This document shows, one piece after another, positions 8,329 to 16,000 of a DNA stretch of 19,988 bases. Each line of letters starts with the position of its first letter. Position 1 is the first letter of the stretch. The translations under genes and the position numbers were made by a program. Source of the DNA: Euryarchaeota archaeon UBA19 (lineage in GTDB: Archaea > Thermoplasmatota > Poseidoniia > Poseidoniales > Thalassarchaeaceae). The notes under the pieces are model-generated. The model was not told where the DNA came from. It made no database searches and worked only from the letters and a program-made list of their open reading frames with translations. Location of the stretch: contig DAPQ01000015.1 in assembly GCA_002502175.1 (NCBI GenBank), positions 1 through 19,988 on the forward strand. Direction: 5' to 3'.

Positions 8329-8784
8329 ATGACCGGTGAACGGCGCGGTAAGAGAATTGGAGATTTGCCTGCATGGGCAAAGCGATTTGCCGAAGAATAT
8401 GGCGGAGAGGAATTGGATGGTCGCGGGGATGTTTTCTTCGGCCCTCTAATCGACCGACGTAGTGGCCTCAGGAAGGACGACCTAATCGAATTACTAATCG
8501 ATGCACGAGCACTAAGAGCAGATGATGATCCTTGGGTTAGAGGTATGTTACTAGCCACTTCCAGAAATGCTGTAGAAATGTTGGACGAATTCGGTCAATA
8601 TCGCTCTATTGCAAGAGATGTGATAGTGGAAGTACGACTTGTAACACATCTGAGAAAACCATACATTGAGGATGATGAATTACTTACCTTTGAAAAAGAG
8701 GACATGCGAAGGCGATCTAATGTTCACGAACAGGCGGAGAGACAAGCCGATGGCGGCTCAGACGATAGTCACTTGTGGGGCTGA
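8329..8784 (+). CDS. Uncharacterised acidic helical protein
   Basis: 151 residues, soluble, rich in charged residues, no membrane helix, no cysteine pair and no motif I recognise. The pattern is mostly helical, with a central stretch (DVFFGPLIDRRSGLRKDDLI) and several Asp/Glu clusters; the tail after residue 125 (RRRSNVHEQAERQADGGSDD) looks disordered. It is the first gene of a tight plus-strand unit with a pterin carbinolamine dehydratase (4 bases downstream of its stop) and a [2Fe-2S] protein. The reading frame is clearly coding: its length, co-directional tight packing and absence of a plausible alternative frame support it. The ATG at 8329 is the first in frame. No function proposed. Confidence 0.8.
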   Translation: MTGERRGKRIGDLPAWAKRFAEEYGGEELDGRGDVFFGPLIDRRSGLRKDDLIELLIDARALRADDDPWVRGMLLATSRNAVEMLDEFGQYRSIARDVIVEVRLVTHLRKPYIEDDELLTFEKEDMRRRSNVHEQAERQADGGSDDSHLWG

Positions 8785-8787
8785 AGA

Positions 8788-9114
8788 ATGTCAGACTTAG
8801 CAAAGAAAGAATGCATACCCTGCAAGGGAGGTATCCCTCCAATGGGTCTTGAACAAGCCGAAGAAATGATTCGGCAAATTCATTCAGATTGGAAATTAAT
8901 CGATACACACCACATCGAAAGAGTCTGGATTTTTCCAAATTTTGAGTCTGCTCTTCAATTTGTTAACTCCGCAGGTGCAATTTGCGAAGAACAAGATCAT
9001 CATGCTGATTTTGAATTAGGTTGGGGCAGGGTCAAGGCGATGATTTGGACTCACAAAATAAACGGACTTACCGAATCTGATTTCTTCCTCGCAGCTAAGT
9101 TTGACGAGATTTAA
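8788..9114 (+). CDS. Pterin-4a-carbinolamine dehydratase family protein
   Basis: 108 residues of the PCD/DCoH fold. The active-site signature is visible as EEQDHHADFELGWGRVK, with the histidine pair at 71-72 and D74, followed by the downstream WTHKINGLTESDF segment that completes the family pattern. The N-terminus has the CxxC-containing CIPCKGGIPPM seen in many bacterial and plant PCD proteins. In organisms with pterin-dependent hydroxylases the enzyme recycles the cofactor; I see no hydroxylase here, and PCD-like proteins have also been linked to molybdopterin or folate metabolism. It lies between the unknown gene at 8329 and a [2Fe-2S] protein with 3- and 9-base gaps, so one operon is likely. 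The fold is secure; the physiological substrate is open. Confidence 0.93.
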   Translation: MSDLAKKECIPCKGGIPPMGLEQAEEMIRQIHSDWKLIDTHHIERVWIFPNFESALQFVNSAGAICEEQDHHADFELGWGRVKAMIWTHKINGLTESDFFLAAKFDEI

Positions 9115-9123
9115 GGTGAAAAT

Positions 9124-9438
9124 ATGACGAAGGATTTTCGCCTTCACGCATTTGTTTGTACCAATCAACGCGACCCGCAAAAACCACGAGAATGCTGTGC
9201 TGCGAAGAACTCTCTCGATGTGATGACTCGCCTTAAGCGAGCGGCTAAATCCGCTGGAATCAAAGATGTTCGAGTCAATAAATCGGGGTGCTTAGACAAG
9301 TGTGAGCAAGGAATTTCTTGTGTAGTCTACCCAGACGGAATTTGGTATACTATACCTGACGATGACCAAGCAATAGCCAAAATTGTAGACCATCTAGCGG
9401 GAGGAAATGTCGCTGATGAATTTCTGATGGGCGACTAA
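9124..9438 (+). CDS. Thioredoxin-like [2Fe-2S] ferredoxin domain protein
   Basis: 104 residues. Four cysteines sit as in thioredoxin-like [2Fe-2S] ferredoxins: C12 (HAFVCTNQR), C24 or C25 (PRECC), C56 and C60 (SGCLDKC), followed by the family segment EQGISCVVYPDGIWY. It is expected to be a small cytosolic electron carrier or cluster-binding protein; the partner is unknown. The ATG at 9124 follows AAGGTGA at good spacing, which overlaps the end of the dehydratase gene. It ends the 8329-9438 unit and converges on aIF2 beta with a 12-base gap. Pairing with a pterin dehydratase is curious and may mean shared expression rather than shared chemistry. Confidence 0.92.
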   Translation: MTKDFRLHAFVCTNQRDPQKPRECCAAKNSLDVMTRLKRAAKSAGIKDVRVNKSGCLDKCEQGISCVVYPDGIWYTIPDDDQAIAKIVDHLAGGNVADEFLMGD

Positions 9439-9450
9439 ATCAAGAGGAAA

Positions 9451-9861
9451 TCATAGCCGAACTGGACGGGTGGCACCACAGGCTTGACACTTTAGCAGAG
9501 TTGTTCGATCTTCTTTGATGAATCGGGTATCAGGTGCCTTACACTGTTCACAGAGAATGTATGTTTTGACATATCCAACAATTTTCTCTTTGATTCTTTT
9601 TGGCGGAACCCTACCTTTGAGCATAACACGAACTTGCTCTCTAGTGCCTGATGTTCCCAATTCATTGATGAGATATTGATAGACGTGATTTGCATCCCTA
9701 TCCATCGCATCTACTATAGCGGAAAAATTACGAATTATTGTTTGATTACCCTCAACTAAAATCTCAGGATTAGGCATAGTCCATCGATTTCTTTCGCTGA
9801 TGTCCGTCGGAATTCTATCCCGTGCTCGGTCGAGCAGAGCATCATATTCGAAGTCACTCAT
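9451..9861 (-). CDS. eif2b: Translation initiation factor aIF2 subunit beta
   Basis: 136 residues, full length for archaeal aIF2 beta. The central alpha-beta domain (about 30-98, with NPEILVEGNQTIIRNF and RVMLKGRVPPKRIKEKI) and the C-terminal C4 zinc ribbon (C104, C107, C125, C128) are both clear. With the alpha and gamma subunits it forms the GTPase complex that brings initiator Met-tRNA to the small subunit; those subunits are not in the window. The ATG at 9861 has no Shine-Dalgarno, and an A-rich GGTGAAAAGG on the minus strand about 26 bases upstream hints at a leaderless transcript. It is a single-gene unit divergent from dut. Confidence 0.97.
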   Translation of the reverse strand: MSDFEYDALLDRARDRIPTDISERNRWTMPNPEILVEGNQTIIRNFSAIVDAMDRDANHVYQYLINELGTSGTREQVRVMLKGRVPPKRIKEKIVGYVKTYILCEQCKAPDTRFIKEDRTTLLKCQACGATRPVRL

Positions 9862-9954
9862 CTGTTCGGGCGAGCAACGTCTCCCTTTTCACCCCACCGG
9901 ATAGGCTCACGCCTAGGCACTAACCGTCAAAGACCAGTTTAGCAACGGCGGGGT

Positions 9955-10404
9955 ATGGACGAGGTCATCGAGGTCAAGGTGGCAAAGGTCCACGAGGATG
10001 CACAGTTACCAACTAGAGGTAGCGCTCACGCAGCGGGTTACGACCTGTATGCTTTGGAAGATACAGATGTTCTATATCGCACTGCAACCTTAGTACGAAC
10101 TGGCTTACATGTAGCGATTCCAATTGGCTATGAAGGTCAAGTTCGGGCTAGATCATCTCTCGGCAAGAGAGGTTTGATTCCACCACATGGAATCGGTACC
10201 ATAGATGCCGATTATCGCGGGGAGTTATTTGTCATGATGACATGGATTGGGGAAGGCGATTCTTACACAATATCAAAGGGTGAAAGAATCGCTCAATTAC
10301 TGATTACTCCAATCCCTCAATCAACCTTCAAAGAAGTGGACTTGGAGGAACTTGGTGAGACTGATCGAGGAGATGGTGGATTCGGTTCTACAGGAAGATT
10401 CTGA
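9955..10404 (+). CDS. dut: dUTP diphosphatase (trimeric dUTPase)
   Basis: Hydrolyses dUTP to dUMP and pyrophosphate, keeping uracil out of DNA and supplying dUMP for dTMP synthesis. The 149 residues carry all five trimeric dUTPase motifs: AAGYDLY at 26-32, RARSSLGKRG at 64-73, GIGTIDADYRGE at 79-90 with the catalytic aspartate region, GERIAQLL at 109-116 and the C-terminal flap RGDGGFGSTG at 138-147. The motif 3 form (IDADYRGE) and the glycine-rich flap favour monofunctional dUTPase over dCTP deaminase. The ATG at 9955 is preceded by GGCGGGGT immediately upstream, a poor Shine-Dalgarno spacing. It is followed by an 85-base spacer with inverted repeats and then gfcR. Confidence 0.95.
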   Translation: MDEVIEVKVAKVHEDAQLPTRGSAHAAGYDLYALEDTDVLYRTATLVRTGLHVAIPIGYEGQVRARSSLGKRGLIPPHGIGTIDADYRGELFVMMTWIGEGDSYTISKGERIAQLLITPIPQSTFKEVDLEELGETDRGDGGFGSTGRF

Positions 10405-10439
10405 CTATCTTTACACGGTTCGTAGAACCGTGCTTCTAC
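10383..10439. repeat. Overlapping inverted repeats after dut and before gfcR
   Basis: The core is a perfect palindrome, CACGGTTC (10414-10421), spacer GTA, GAACCGTG (10425-10432). The right part can also pair elsewhere: GTAGAACCG (10422-10430) is the exact complement of CGGTTCTAC (10383-10391, inside the dut end), and GTAGAA (10422-10427) complements TTCTAC (10434-10439). So one segment has three alternative partners. It could be a DNA operator, sited just upstream of a possible TATA element for gfcR, or an RNA structure. No U-run follows, so a simple archaeal terminator is less likely. Confidence 0.7.
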
Positions 10440-10445
10440 ATATTC
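10438..10445 (+). promoter_or_regulatory. Possible TATA element for gfcR-lysS
   Basis: ACATATTC is the most AT-rich stretch in the dut-gfcR spacer. A start point about 26 bases downstream would give a roughly 20-base leader carrying the GGAG at 10475-10478 before the ATG at 10490. It abuts the inverted repeats, which would place a bound regulator next to the initiation complex. Confidence 0.3.
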
Positions 10446-10489
10446 AACATACGAATCCTTGATACGGGTCGGATGGAGCGGTCCAATTG

Positions 10490-11074
10490 ATGCCACTGAG
10501 CATAGACGAGCTTCGCAGAAAGGTCGAAGAATACCACAACAAGGGCCTGAACAGTCAGCAAATAGCAGATGAGTTGTCACTTTCTCAGACCACCATCCAA
10601 TGGCTTTCCTCCTCAAATGTACCACTTGATGAAGAAACTCCCTCCGATATCAGGGTAGGATGGCGTTCTGTTGCGGTTAAGGCTGCAAGAGTGGAAGCCG
10701 TATCATACGTATTCTGTGACATAATCGAAGAAGAAATTGGAGAAGAAGTTGATACGATGGTTGGAATTTCAATTAATGGAATTCCCTTCGCCCAGGCAAT
10801 TGCTGGGCAGATGGATCTTGAGTTGGCAGTAAGTCGAAGTATTAGCGAATCCGACGCCGGTCATCTATCCGAGGTATTCGCTTATGTTAGTGGAAAGAGA
10901 GTTGTCGTTATCGACGATGTTGTTTCTTCTGGAACTACCATGAGAAAGACCGTGCAACATCTTCGTGAATCAGGTGCTGACGTCAAACTCTGTTTGGTTT
11001 TAGCAAATAAGACCGAAATGAACGATATTGACGGAGTCCCGTTGAGAGGCCTAGTTAGAGTGGTCACTGTCTGA
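10490..11074 (+). CDS. gfcR: GfcR-type transcriptional regulator (HTH plus orotate phosphoribosyltransferase-like domain)
   Basis: 194 residues. A winged-helix-like helix-turn-helix covers about 5-43 (GLNSQQIADELSLSQTTIQW), followed by a type I phosphoribosyltransferase domain whose PRPP-binding loop is intact: VVVIDDVVSSGTT at 138-150. This fusion is the archaeal orotate phosphoribosyltransferase-like family that includes haloarchaeal GfcR, a regulator of sugar catabolism genes. Whether this one senses PRPP, orotate or another ligand, or controls pyrimidine or sugar genes here, is not shown. The ATG at 10490 is preferred over the adjacent TTG at 10487; GGAG lies 11 bases upstream. lysS starts 10 bases after its stop, so they are probably cotranscribed. 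An inverted-repeat cluster upstream is a candidate autoregulatory site. A catalytic OPRTase is possible but the N-terminal HTH argues against it. Confidence 0.88.
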   Translation: MPLSIDELRRKVEEYHNKGLNSQQIADELSLSQTTIQWLSSSNVPLDEETPSDIRVGWRSVAVKAARVEAVSYVFCDIIEEEIGEEVDTMVGISINGIPFAQAIAGQMDLELAVSRSISESDAGHLSEVFAYVSGKRVVVIDDVVSSGTTMRKTVQHLRESGADVKLCLVLANKTEMNDIDGVPLRGLVRVVTV

Positions 11075-11084
11075 GGTAGAATCA

Positions 11085-12662
11085 ATGCACTGGGCGGACT
11101 TTACCGCTGAAAAACTCAGCAAAGAACGAGGCAATAAGCAAGTTGCATGTTCAGGAATTACACCATCGGGTGAATTCCACATTGGTCACATTAGAGAGAT
11201 TCTCTCTGCTGAAATGATACACAGAGCCTGTCTCGATAAAGAATTGGATTCCCGGTACATATTCATCGTCGACTCAATGGACCCGCTTCGCCGTGTATAC
11301 CCCTTCCTTTCGCAAGAATACGAGAAATACATCGGTTGTCCTCTTGCATTCATTCCTGCACCAGATTCAGACGGAAATCCTGACCCTAATGGCCTATCAT
11401 ACGCAGAACATTTCCTCGGGCCATTTTTAGATGCGCTTGCAGAAATTGGAGTGTTTCCTGAAGTAATTATGAATCACGAGACCTACTCGAGCGGTCAATT
11501 TGCTGAAAAGATAGATTCTGCTATAGAACAGGCTGAAGAAATTCGAGAAATCATTGAAACCATTTCTGGTAGAGAATTGGATGTTAATTGGTTTCCATAC
11601 AAACCACTTGGCTCGGATGGTAGTATGGATGGTGTGACTGTTACCGGCTATGAGAAACCATTTGTTCATTGGACAGATAGGCATGGAAAATCGGGTTCTG
11701 CAGACATAAGGAAAGCGGAAGGAAAGTTGCCTTGGAGAATAGATTGGGCGGCTCGCTGGGGGATTCACGGAATTACCTGTGAGCCAGCAGGAAAGGACCA
11801 TGGGGCCGCTGGTGGATCATTTGATACAGGATTACCGATTTGCAAATTATTGGGCTCCGAACCACCCTCAAAGATGGTCTATGAATGGATTCAGGTAAAA
11901 GGAGCGGGGCCGATGTCCTCCTCTTCTGGTAATACCGTTGGCCCAATAGAAGCACTGAATTTGGTACCACCTGAAATTCTACGATATCTAATCGCGGGCT
12001 CGAAGATGAATCGGCATATCGATTTCAACACCGGTTCAGCACTATTTCAGATGGCGGATGAATACGAGAGATTGGTTTCTGACCCACCAAATCCAGATAA
12101 TGAAGAGCTTACAAAGAGACAGCGGGTTGCTGCTATAACCCAAAAAAGAGCAATAGAACTAAGCCAGATAAATAGAGGAAGCGACCCTGCTGATTCTCTC
12201 GCCGGAGTTACTTTCCGACACTTAGCAATGCTGGCACAAATCAAAACTTCTGATGATGATGTTTGGAATTCACTGAGAAATAGTGGCCACCTTAGTGGTG
12301 AGCCAAATTCCGCCTTACAAAACCGATTAGAAAGGATGCGGAACTGGATTGGAAGCATACACTTCCCAGAAGATGCAAGAATCAATATTCAAAAGGAAAT
12401 TGATGAAAATTCGCGCTCACAATTAAGCTCAGAACAATTATCATTCCTTGAAAAATTGGCTGTTGAACTTAGAGATTCAGAATGGTCCGATGAAGCAATT
12501 GGAAACACAATTCGAATGACATCTGCCAACTCGGGAGTCAGTGGAAGAGAGGCCTATATTGCATTGTATTGGGCAATGTTGGGACGAAGTCATGGACCAA
12601 AGGCTTCAGCGCTAATTTTTGAAATCGGAAAGAGCGCTGCCATAGAATTGTTCGGCTCATAA
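11085..12662 (+). CDS. lysS: Lysyl-tRNA synthetase, class I
   Basis: Charges tRNA-Lys with a class I catalytic core, the form common in euryarchaea and rare elsewhere. The 525 residues show an exact HIGH tetrad at 32-35 (SGEFHIGHIREIL), a family-typical IVDSMDPLRRVYPFL segment, and the second signature as PMSSSSGN at 276-283 in place of KMSKS. The middle segment EPAGKDHGAAGGSFDTG is also characteristic of class I LysRS. The C-terminal part after about 330 is helical and would contact the anticodon. The ATG at 11085 follows GAGGT overlapping the gfcR stop. The stop is one base from that of the convergent FUN14-like gene. Length and motifs are normal. Confidence 0.97.
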   Translation: MHWADFTAEKLSKERGNKQVACSGITPSGEFHIGHIREILSAEMIHRACLDKELDSRYIFIVDSMDPLRRVYPFLSQEYEKYIGCPLAFIPAPDSDGNPDPNGLSYAEHFLGPFLDALAEIGVFPEVIMNHETYSSGQFAEKIDSAIEQAEEIREIIETISGRELDVNWFPYKPLGSDGSMDGVTVTGYEKPFVHWTDRHGKSGSADIRKAEGKLPWRIDWAARWGIHGITCEPAGKDHGAAGGSFDTGLPICKLLGSEPPSKMVYEWIQVKGAGPMSSSSGNTVGPIEALNLVPPEILRYLIAGSKMNRHIDFNTGSALFQMADEYERLVSDPPNPDNEELTKRQRVAAITQKRAIELSQINRGSDPADSLAGVTFRHLAMLAQIKTSDDDVWNSLRNSGHLSGEPNSALQNRLERMRNWIGSIHFPEDARINIQKEIDENSRSQLSSEQLSFLEKLAVELRDSEWSDEAIGNTIRMTSANSGVSGREAYIALYWAMLGRSHGPKASALIFEIGKSAAIELFGS

Positions 12663-12663
12663 T

Positions 12664-12993
12664 TCAGGAGTCATCATTCAATCTCTCAAGAAGGACAGTA
12701 GTGCCAATAAAGCCTCCAGCGAAACCTGCACCGAATAAACCCAATTCCAAAATTGAAGAAAAAATTGATTCTAATGAATCAGCAATCCATCCAATAACAT
12801 CGGAAAAAATTTCCAAAAAACGCCCGAAGTTGATGGTGATTATACCTGAAACTGCCAAGAATCCCAGAAATGATACTTGAGCTAATGCGATAATTCTGAT
12901 TGCCTTCAACGATATGCTAGCTAAGAATGCTGCAGTCGCACCGAGAAAGAAACCTACTATACCCTTTACTCCGTAGTTAGTGATTAACTCGAT
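12664..12993 (-). CDS. FUN14-family membrane protein with apparent ATC start
   Basis: Read from 12993 this gives 109 residues. The order is a glycine-rich first helix (GVKGIVGFFLGATAAFLAS), a second segment (IIALAQVSFLGFLAVSGIITINF), an amphipathic middle and a last glycine-rich helix (ELGLFGAGFAGGFIGTTVL). That layout matches archaeal FUN14-domain proteins, small membrane proteins of unknown role in archaea. No ATG, GTG or TTG occurs in this frame between the carB stop and 12909, where a TTG would cut off the first helix and has no Shine-Dalgarno. By contrast AGGAGGGAG overlapping the carB stop stands seven bases from an ATC at 12991-12993. I choose the ATC because of this spacing and the conserved fold. 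Last gene of the carA-carB unit. Confidence 0.75.
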   Translation of the reverse strand: MELITNYGVKGIVGFFLGATAAFLASISLKAIRIIALAQVSFLGFLAVSGIITINFGRFLEIFSDVIGWIADSLESIFSSILELGLFGAGFAGGFIGTTVLLERLNDDS

Positions 12994-13000
12994 TTTTCTC

Positions 13001-13005
13001 CCTCC
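13001..13005 (-). promoter_or_regulatory. Strong Shine-Dalgarno in front of an ATC codon
   Basis: GGAGG on the minus strand, overlapping the carB TAG stop, with a seven-base spacer before ATC at 12993. It is among the strongest ribosome sites in the window and is the reason for extending the FUN14-like gene upstream of the TTG at 12909. Confidence 0.75.
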
Positions 13006-16000
13006 TAATTTAGAACCGCTATATCTAGTAACCTTGGTTCTGGCATACCCTCTTTGGCCTCAGCAATAGCTTGTACTTCCATCCGTGCTCCAGCCATCGT
13101 TGTCACAAATGGAATGTTAAGTTCAACCGCAAGCCTGCGCATCATATTCCCATCCAATACCGCTCCGCCAGTACTCCTAGGTGTGTTTATGATTAGCTGA
13201 ATCTTACCCTGGCGCATTAGATCTAATGCATCCGGAGTCAAACCCTCAGCGATACGATAGCAGGTCTGAACATCTATTCCTCCGGAATCTCGGAGGACGT
13301 GAGCGGTTCCTCTTGTAGCATAAATTGTGAATCCCATCTCCTCTAATTCTTGAGCCAAAGGAATGACGTCGTGCTTGTCGGCGTTCTTGACAGTGATGTA
13401 GACTCCACCATCTGTCGGAACTGGGATTTCAGTTGCCAAGCGCGCTTTCAGATATGCCGCGGCGGCGCGTTTGTGGCTTCCCATCACTTCTCCAGTACTC
13501 TTCATTTCTGGACCAGGGGCGGGGTCGAGGCCACGTAATTTGATGAAAGGGAATACCGGTGCTTTGACACAAACTGCCTCACTCTGTGGCTCTGGGAAAT
13601 CTAGGTCTGCTAATTTTTCACCCATTGTAAGACGGGCAGCAATACGGGCTAGTGGAACTCCGGTTGCCTTGGCTACGAATGGGAATGTTCTCGAGCCACG
13701 AGGGTTTACTTCCAAGACATAAAGGGTCTCTCCACGAATGGCGTATTGAATATTGAAACAACCCTTTACTCCGAGTTGAATACCAATCTTTCTTGTCCAA
13801 TCTTCGACTTGTGCTAATACTTTCTTTGAGACATTTTGTGGAGGTATAAAACAAGTTGAATCCCCTGAGTGAATTCCTGCTTCCTCAAGGTGTTCCATAA
13901 TCGCTCCAATTAGCACTTCGCTACCGTCACAAACCGCATCGACATCTAATTCGATAGCATTGCCGAGATATTCGTCAACCAACAATGGGCGGTCTGGTGA
14001 GAGAAATGCTTCCTCCATATATGCATCCAATTGTCGGTTATTGGAAAGTATCTCCATACCTCGCCCGCCAAGAACGTAAGAAGGACGAATTAAAACTGGA
14101 TAGCCTATCTCTTGAACTGCTTCCCTAACTCCTTCCGGCGTACTGGCAGTAGCCCCATTAGGCATCCTTAGACCAACACGTGCTGCAAATGCTTCGAAGC
14201 GTTCCCTGTCACTAGCTTCATCGACTGCATCCGGAGTTGTCCCCTGCATGGCTAAGTTGAGACCCATTCCTTCGAGGTGAGGAAGTCTACCAGCCAATGG
14301 AAGGGCGAGATTGATTGCAGTCTGGCCACCAAATTGTAGTAAAATGCCGTGTGCTTTCTCACGCAGCAATACCTCGGCTGAGTGTTCCAATGTTAGTGGA
14401 TCGAAGTATAGACGGTCGCTGGTATCGAAATCAGTAGAAACTGTTTCGGGATTGTTGTTGATGATAATCGCTTCATGTCCTAATTCTCTTATCGCCCCAA
14501 CGGCATGGACACAGCCGTAATCGAATTCTATTCCCTGACCAATTCGAATAGGTCCGCTGCCCACCACAACAATCCGTTGCTTGGTGAATTCATCGATTCC
14601 TGGTACGTGATCGATTCCAGTAGGAGCAGAACCTCCCTCGTAAGTAGCGTAGTAATATGGGGTTACAGCGGCAAACTCTGCTGCGCAAGAATCAACCATT
14701 CTGAATCTTGGATGAATTCCTAATTCGTGCCTCCTGGCCATTACCGAATCTTCATTCGAATCCTCAGGTAAGGTCTTGAATCCACTAGCTGGGAAGCCAG
14801 CGAGTGCATCTGCTATGTGTAAATCTGTGAATCCTGCGCCCTTCCATCGGCGCATCTCTAAAACAGGTATTTCTGATGCGCTCATTCCCAATTCTCCTGC
14901 TGCACGTATCTCTGTTTCAAGCGCGGCCATTTTCTCAAATCTGTGCAGGAACCATCGAGTAATACCTCCCGATACATCTCTAACGTCTTCGATTGAATAA
15001 CCTCGTCTAAATGCCTCAAATAAGGCACCCATCCTTCTATCGGTAGGGACTCTCAACCAATCGATTAAGAGGGCTTCAGGCAATGGTTCACTTGCTCTTT
15101 CATCCATGGTCTCCCCACCGGAAGCATCGGCCATTGTGAGTGGCCTAGGGTGAGGTTGGCCATACTCAAGACTAGCCCATGCCTTGAGGAAAGCCTCTTC
15201 GAAGCACCGACCTATTGCCATAACCTCACCTGTTGATTTCATTGAGGTACCAATAGTTCGATCTGCGGTTCGGAATTTATCAAAGGGCCATCTAGGAATC
15301 TTAACTACACAATAATCCAATGTTGGTTCGAAAGCAGCAGTAGTGCCTTCACCGGTAATTGGGTTAGGTAGTTCATCCAGAGTATAGCCTACAGCGATTA
15401 ATGCCGCCATTCTAGCGATTGGGTATCCCGTTGCCTTGCTGGCTAGTGCAGAAGACCTTGAGACTCTTGGATTAACCTCGATTACTCGATATTCTCCAGT
15501 CGATTGTTCGACTGCAAATTGAACGTTACAACCGCCTTTGATATTCAGCCTTCTAATCAGGCGAAGTGCAGCATCGCGTAACATCTGATGATCTCTGTCT
15601 GAAAGTGTCTGCTGAGGGGCAACGACAACCGACTCTCCGGTATGTACACCCATAGGGTCAATATTTTCCATTGTGCAGACAATGATTGCGTTATCTGCAC
15701 CATCCCTCATAACTTCGTATTCATGCTCTTGCCAACCAAGGATGCTTTCCTCGATTAGTACCTGACCTATTGCAGAATGAAGTATACCTTGGCTAGCTAT
15801 CTCTACTAATTCGCCCATATTGTGAGCAGTACCACCGCCAAGGCCACCCAAGGTAAAAGCCGGTCGAATCAGAAGTGGGAAACCTCCCAGACTATCGGCG
15901 GCTTGCATAACTGCCTCAATCGAATCACAAGCAATAGCCTTGCAAACAGGCAGGTCGATTTCTTCACACACCTGTTTGAATAAATCTCTATCTTCGGCCT

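Noticed and set aside
9902..9915. Small hairpin TAGGC-tcac-GCCTA between aIF2 beta and dut
   Set aside because: Five-base arms in a 93-base spacer are within chance expectation, with no U-run or matching copy elsewhere seen.
9862..9954. Possible tRNA or small RNA gene in the aIF2 beta/dut spacer
   Set aside because: No cloverleaf, no T-loop GTTC-type pattern in the right place; only a weak hairpin is present.
11427..11801. 124-residue minus-strand open frame inside lysS
   Set aside because: Antisense to a fully motif-supported class I LysRS; no start signal or family resemblance.
12047..12385. 112-residue minus-strand open frame inside lysS
   Set aside because: Antisense to the helical C-terminal part of LysRS, with no Shine-Dalgarno and no recognisable pattern.
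12664..12909. 81-residue reading of the FUN14-like gene from the TTG at 12909
   Set aside because: It removes the first helix of the fold and has no ribosome site, while the upstream ATC with GGAGG explains both.
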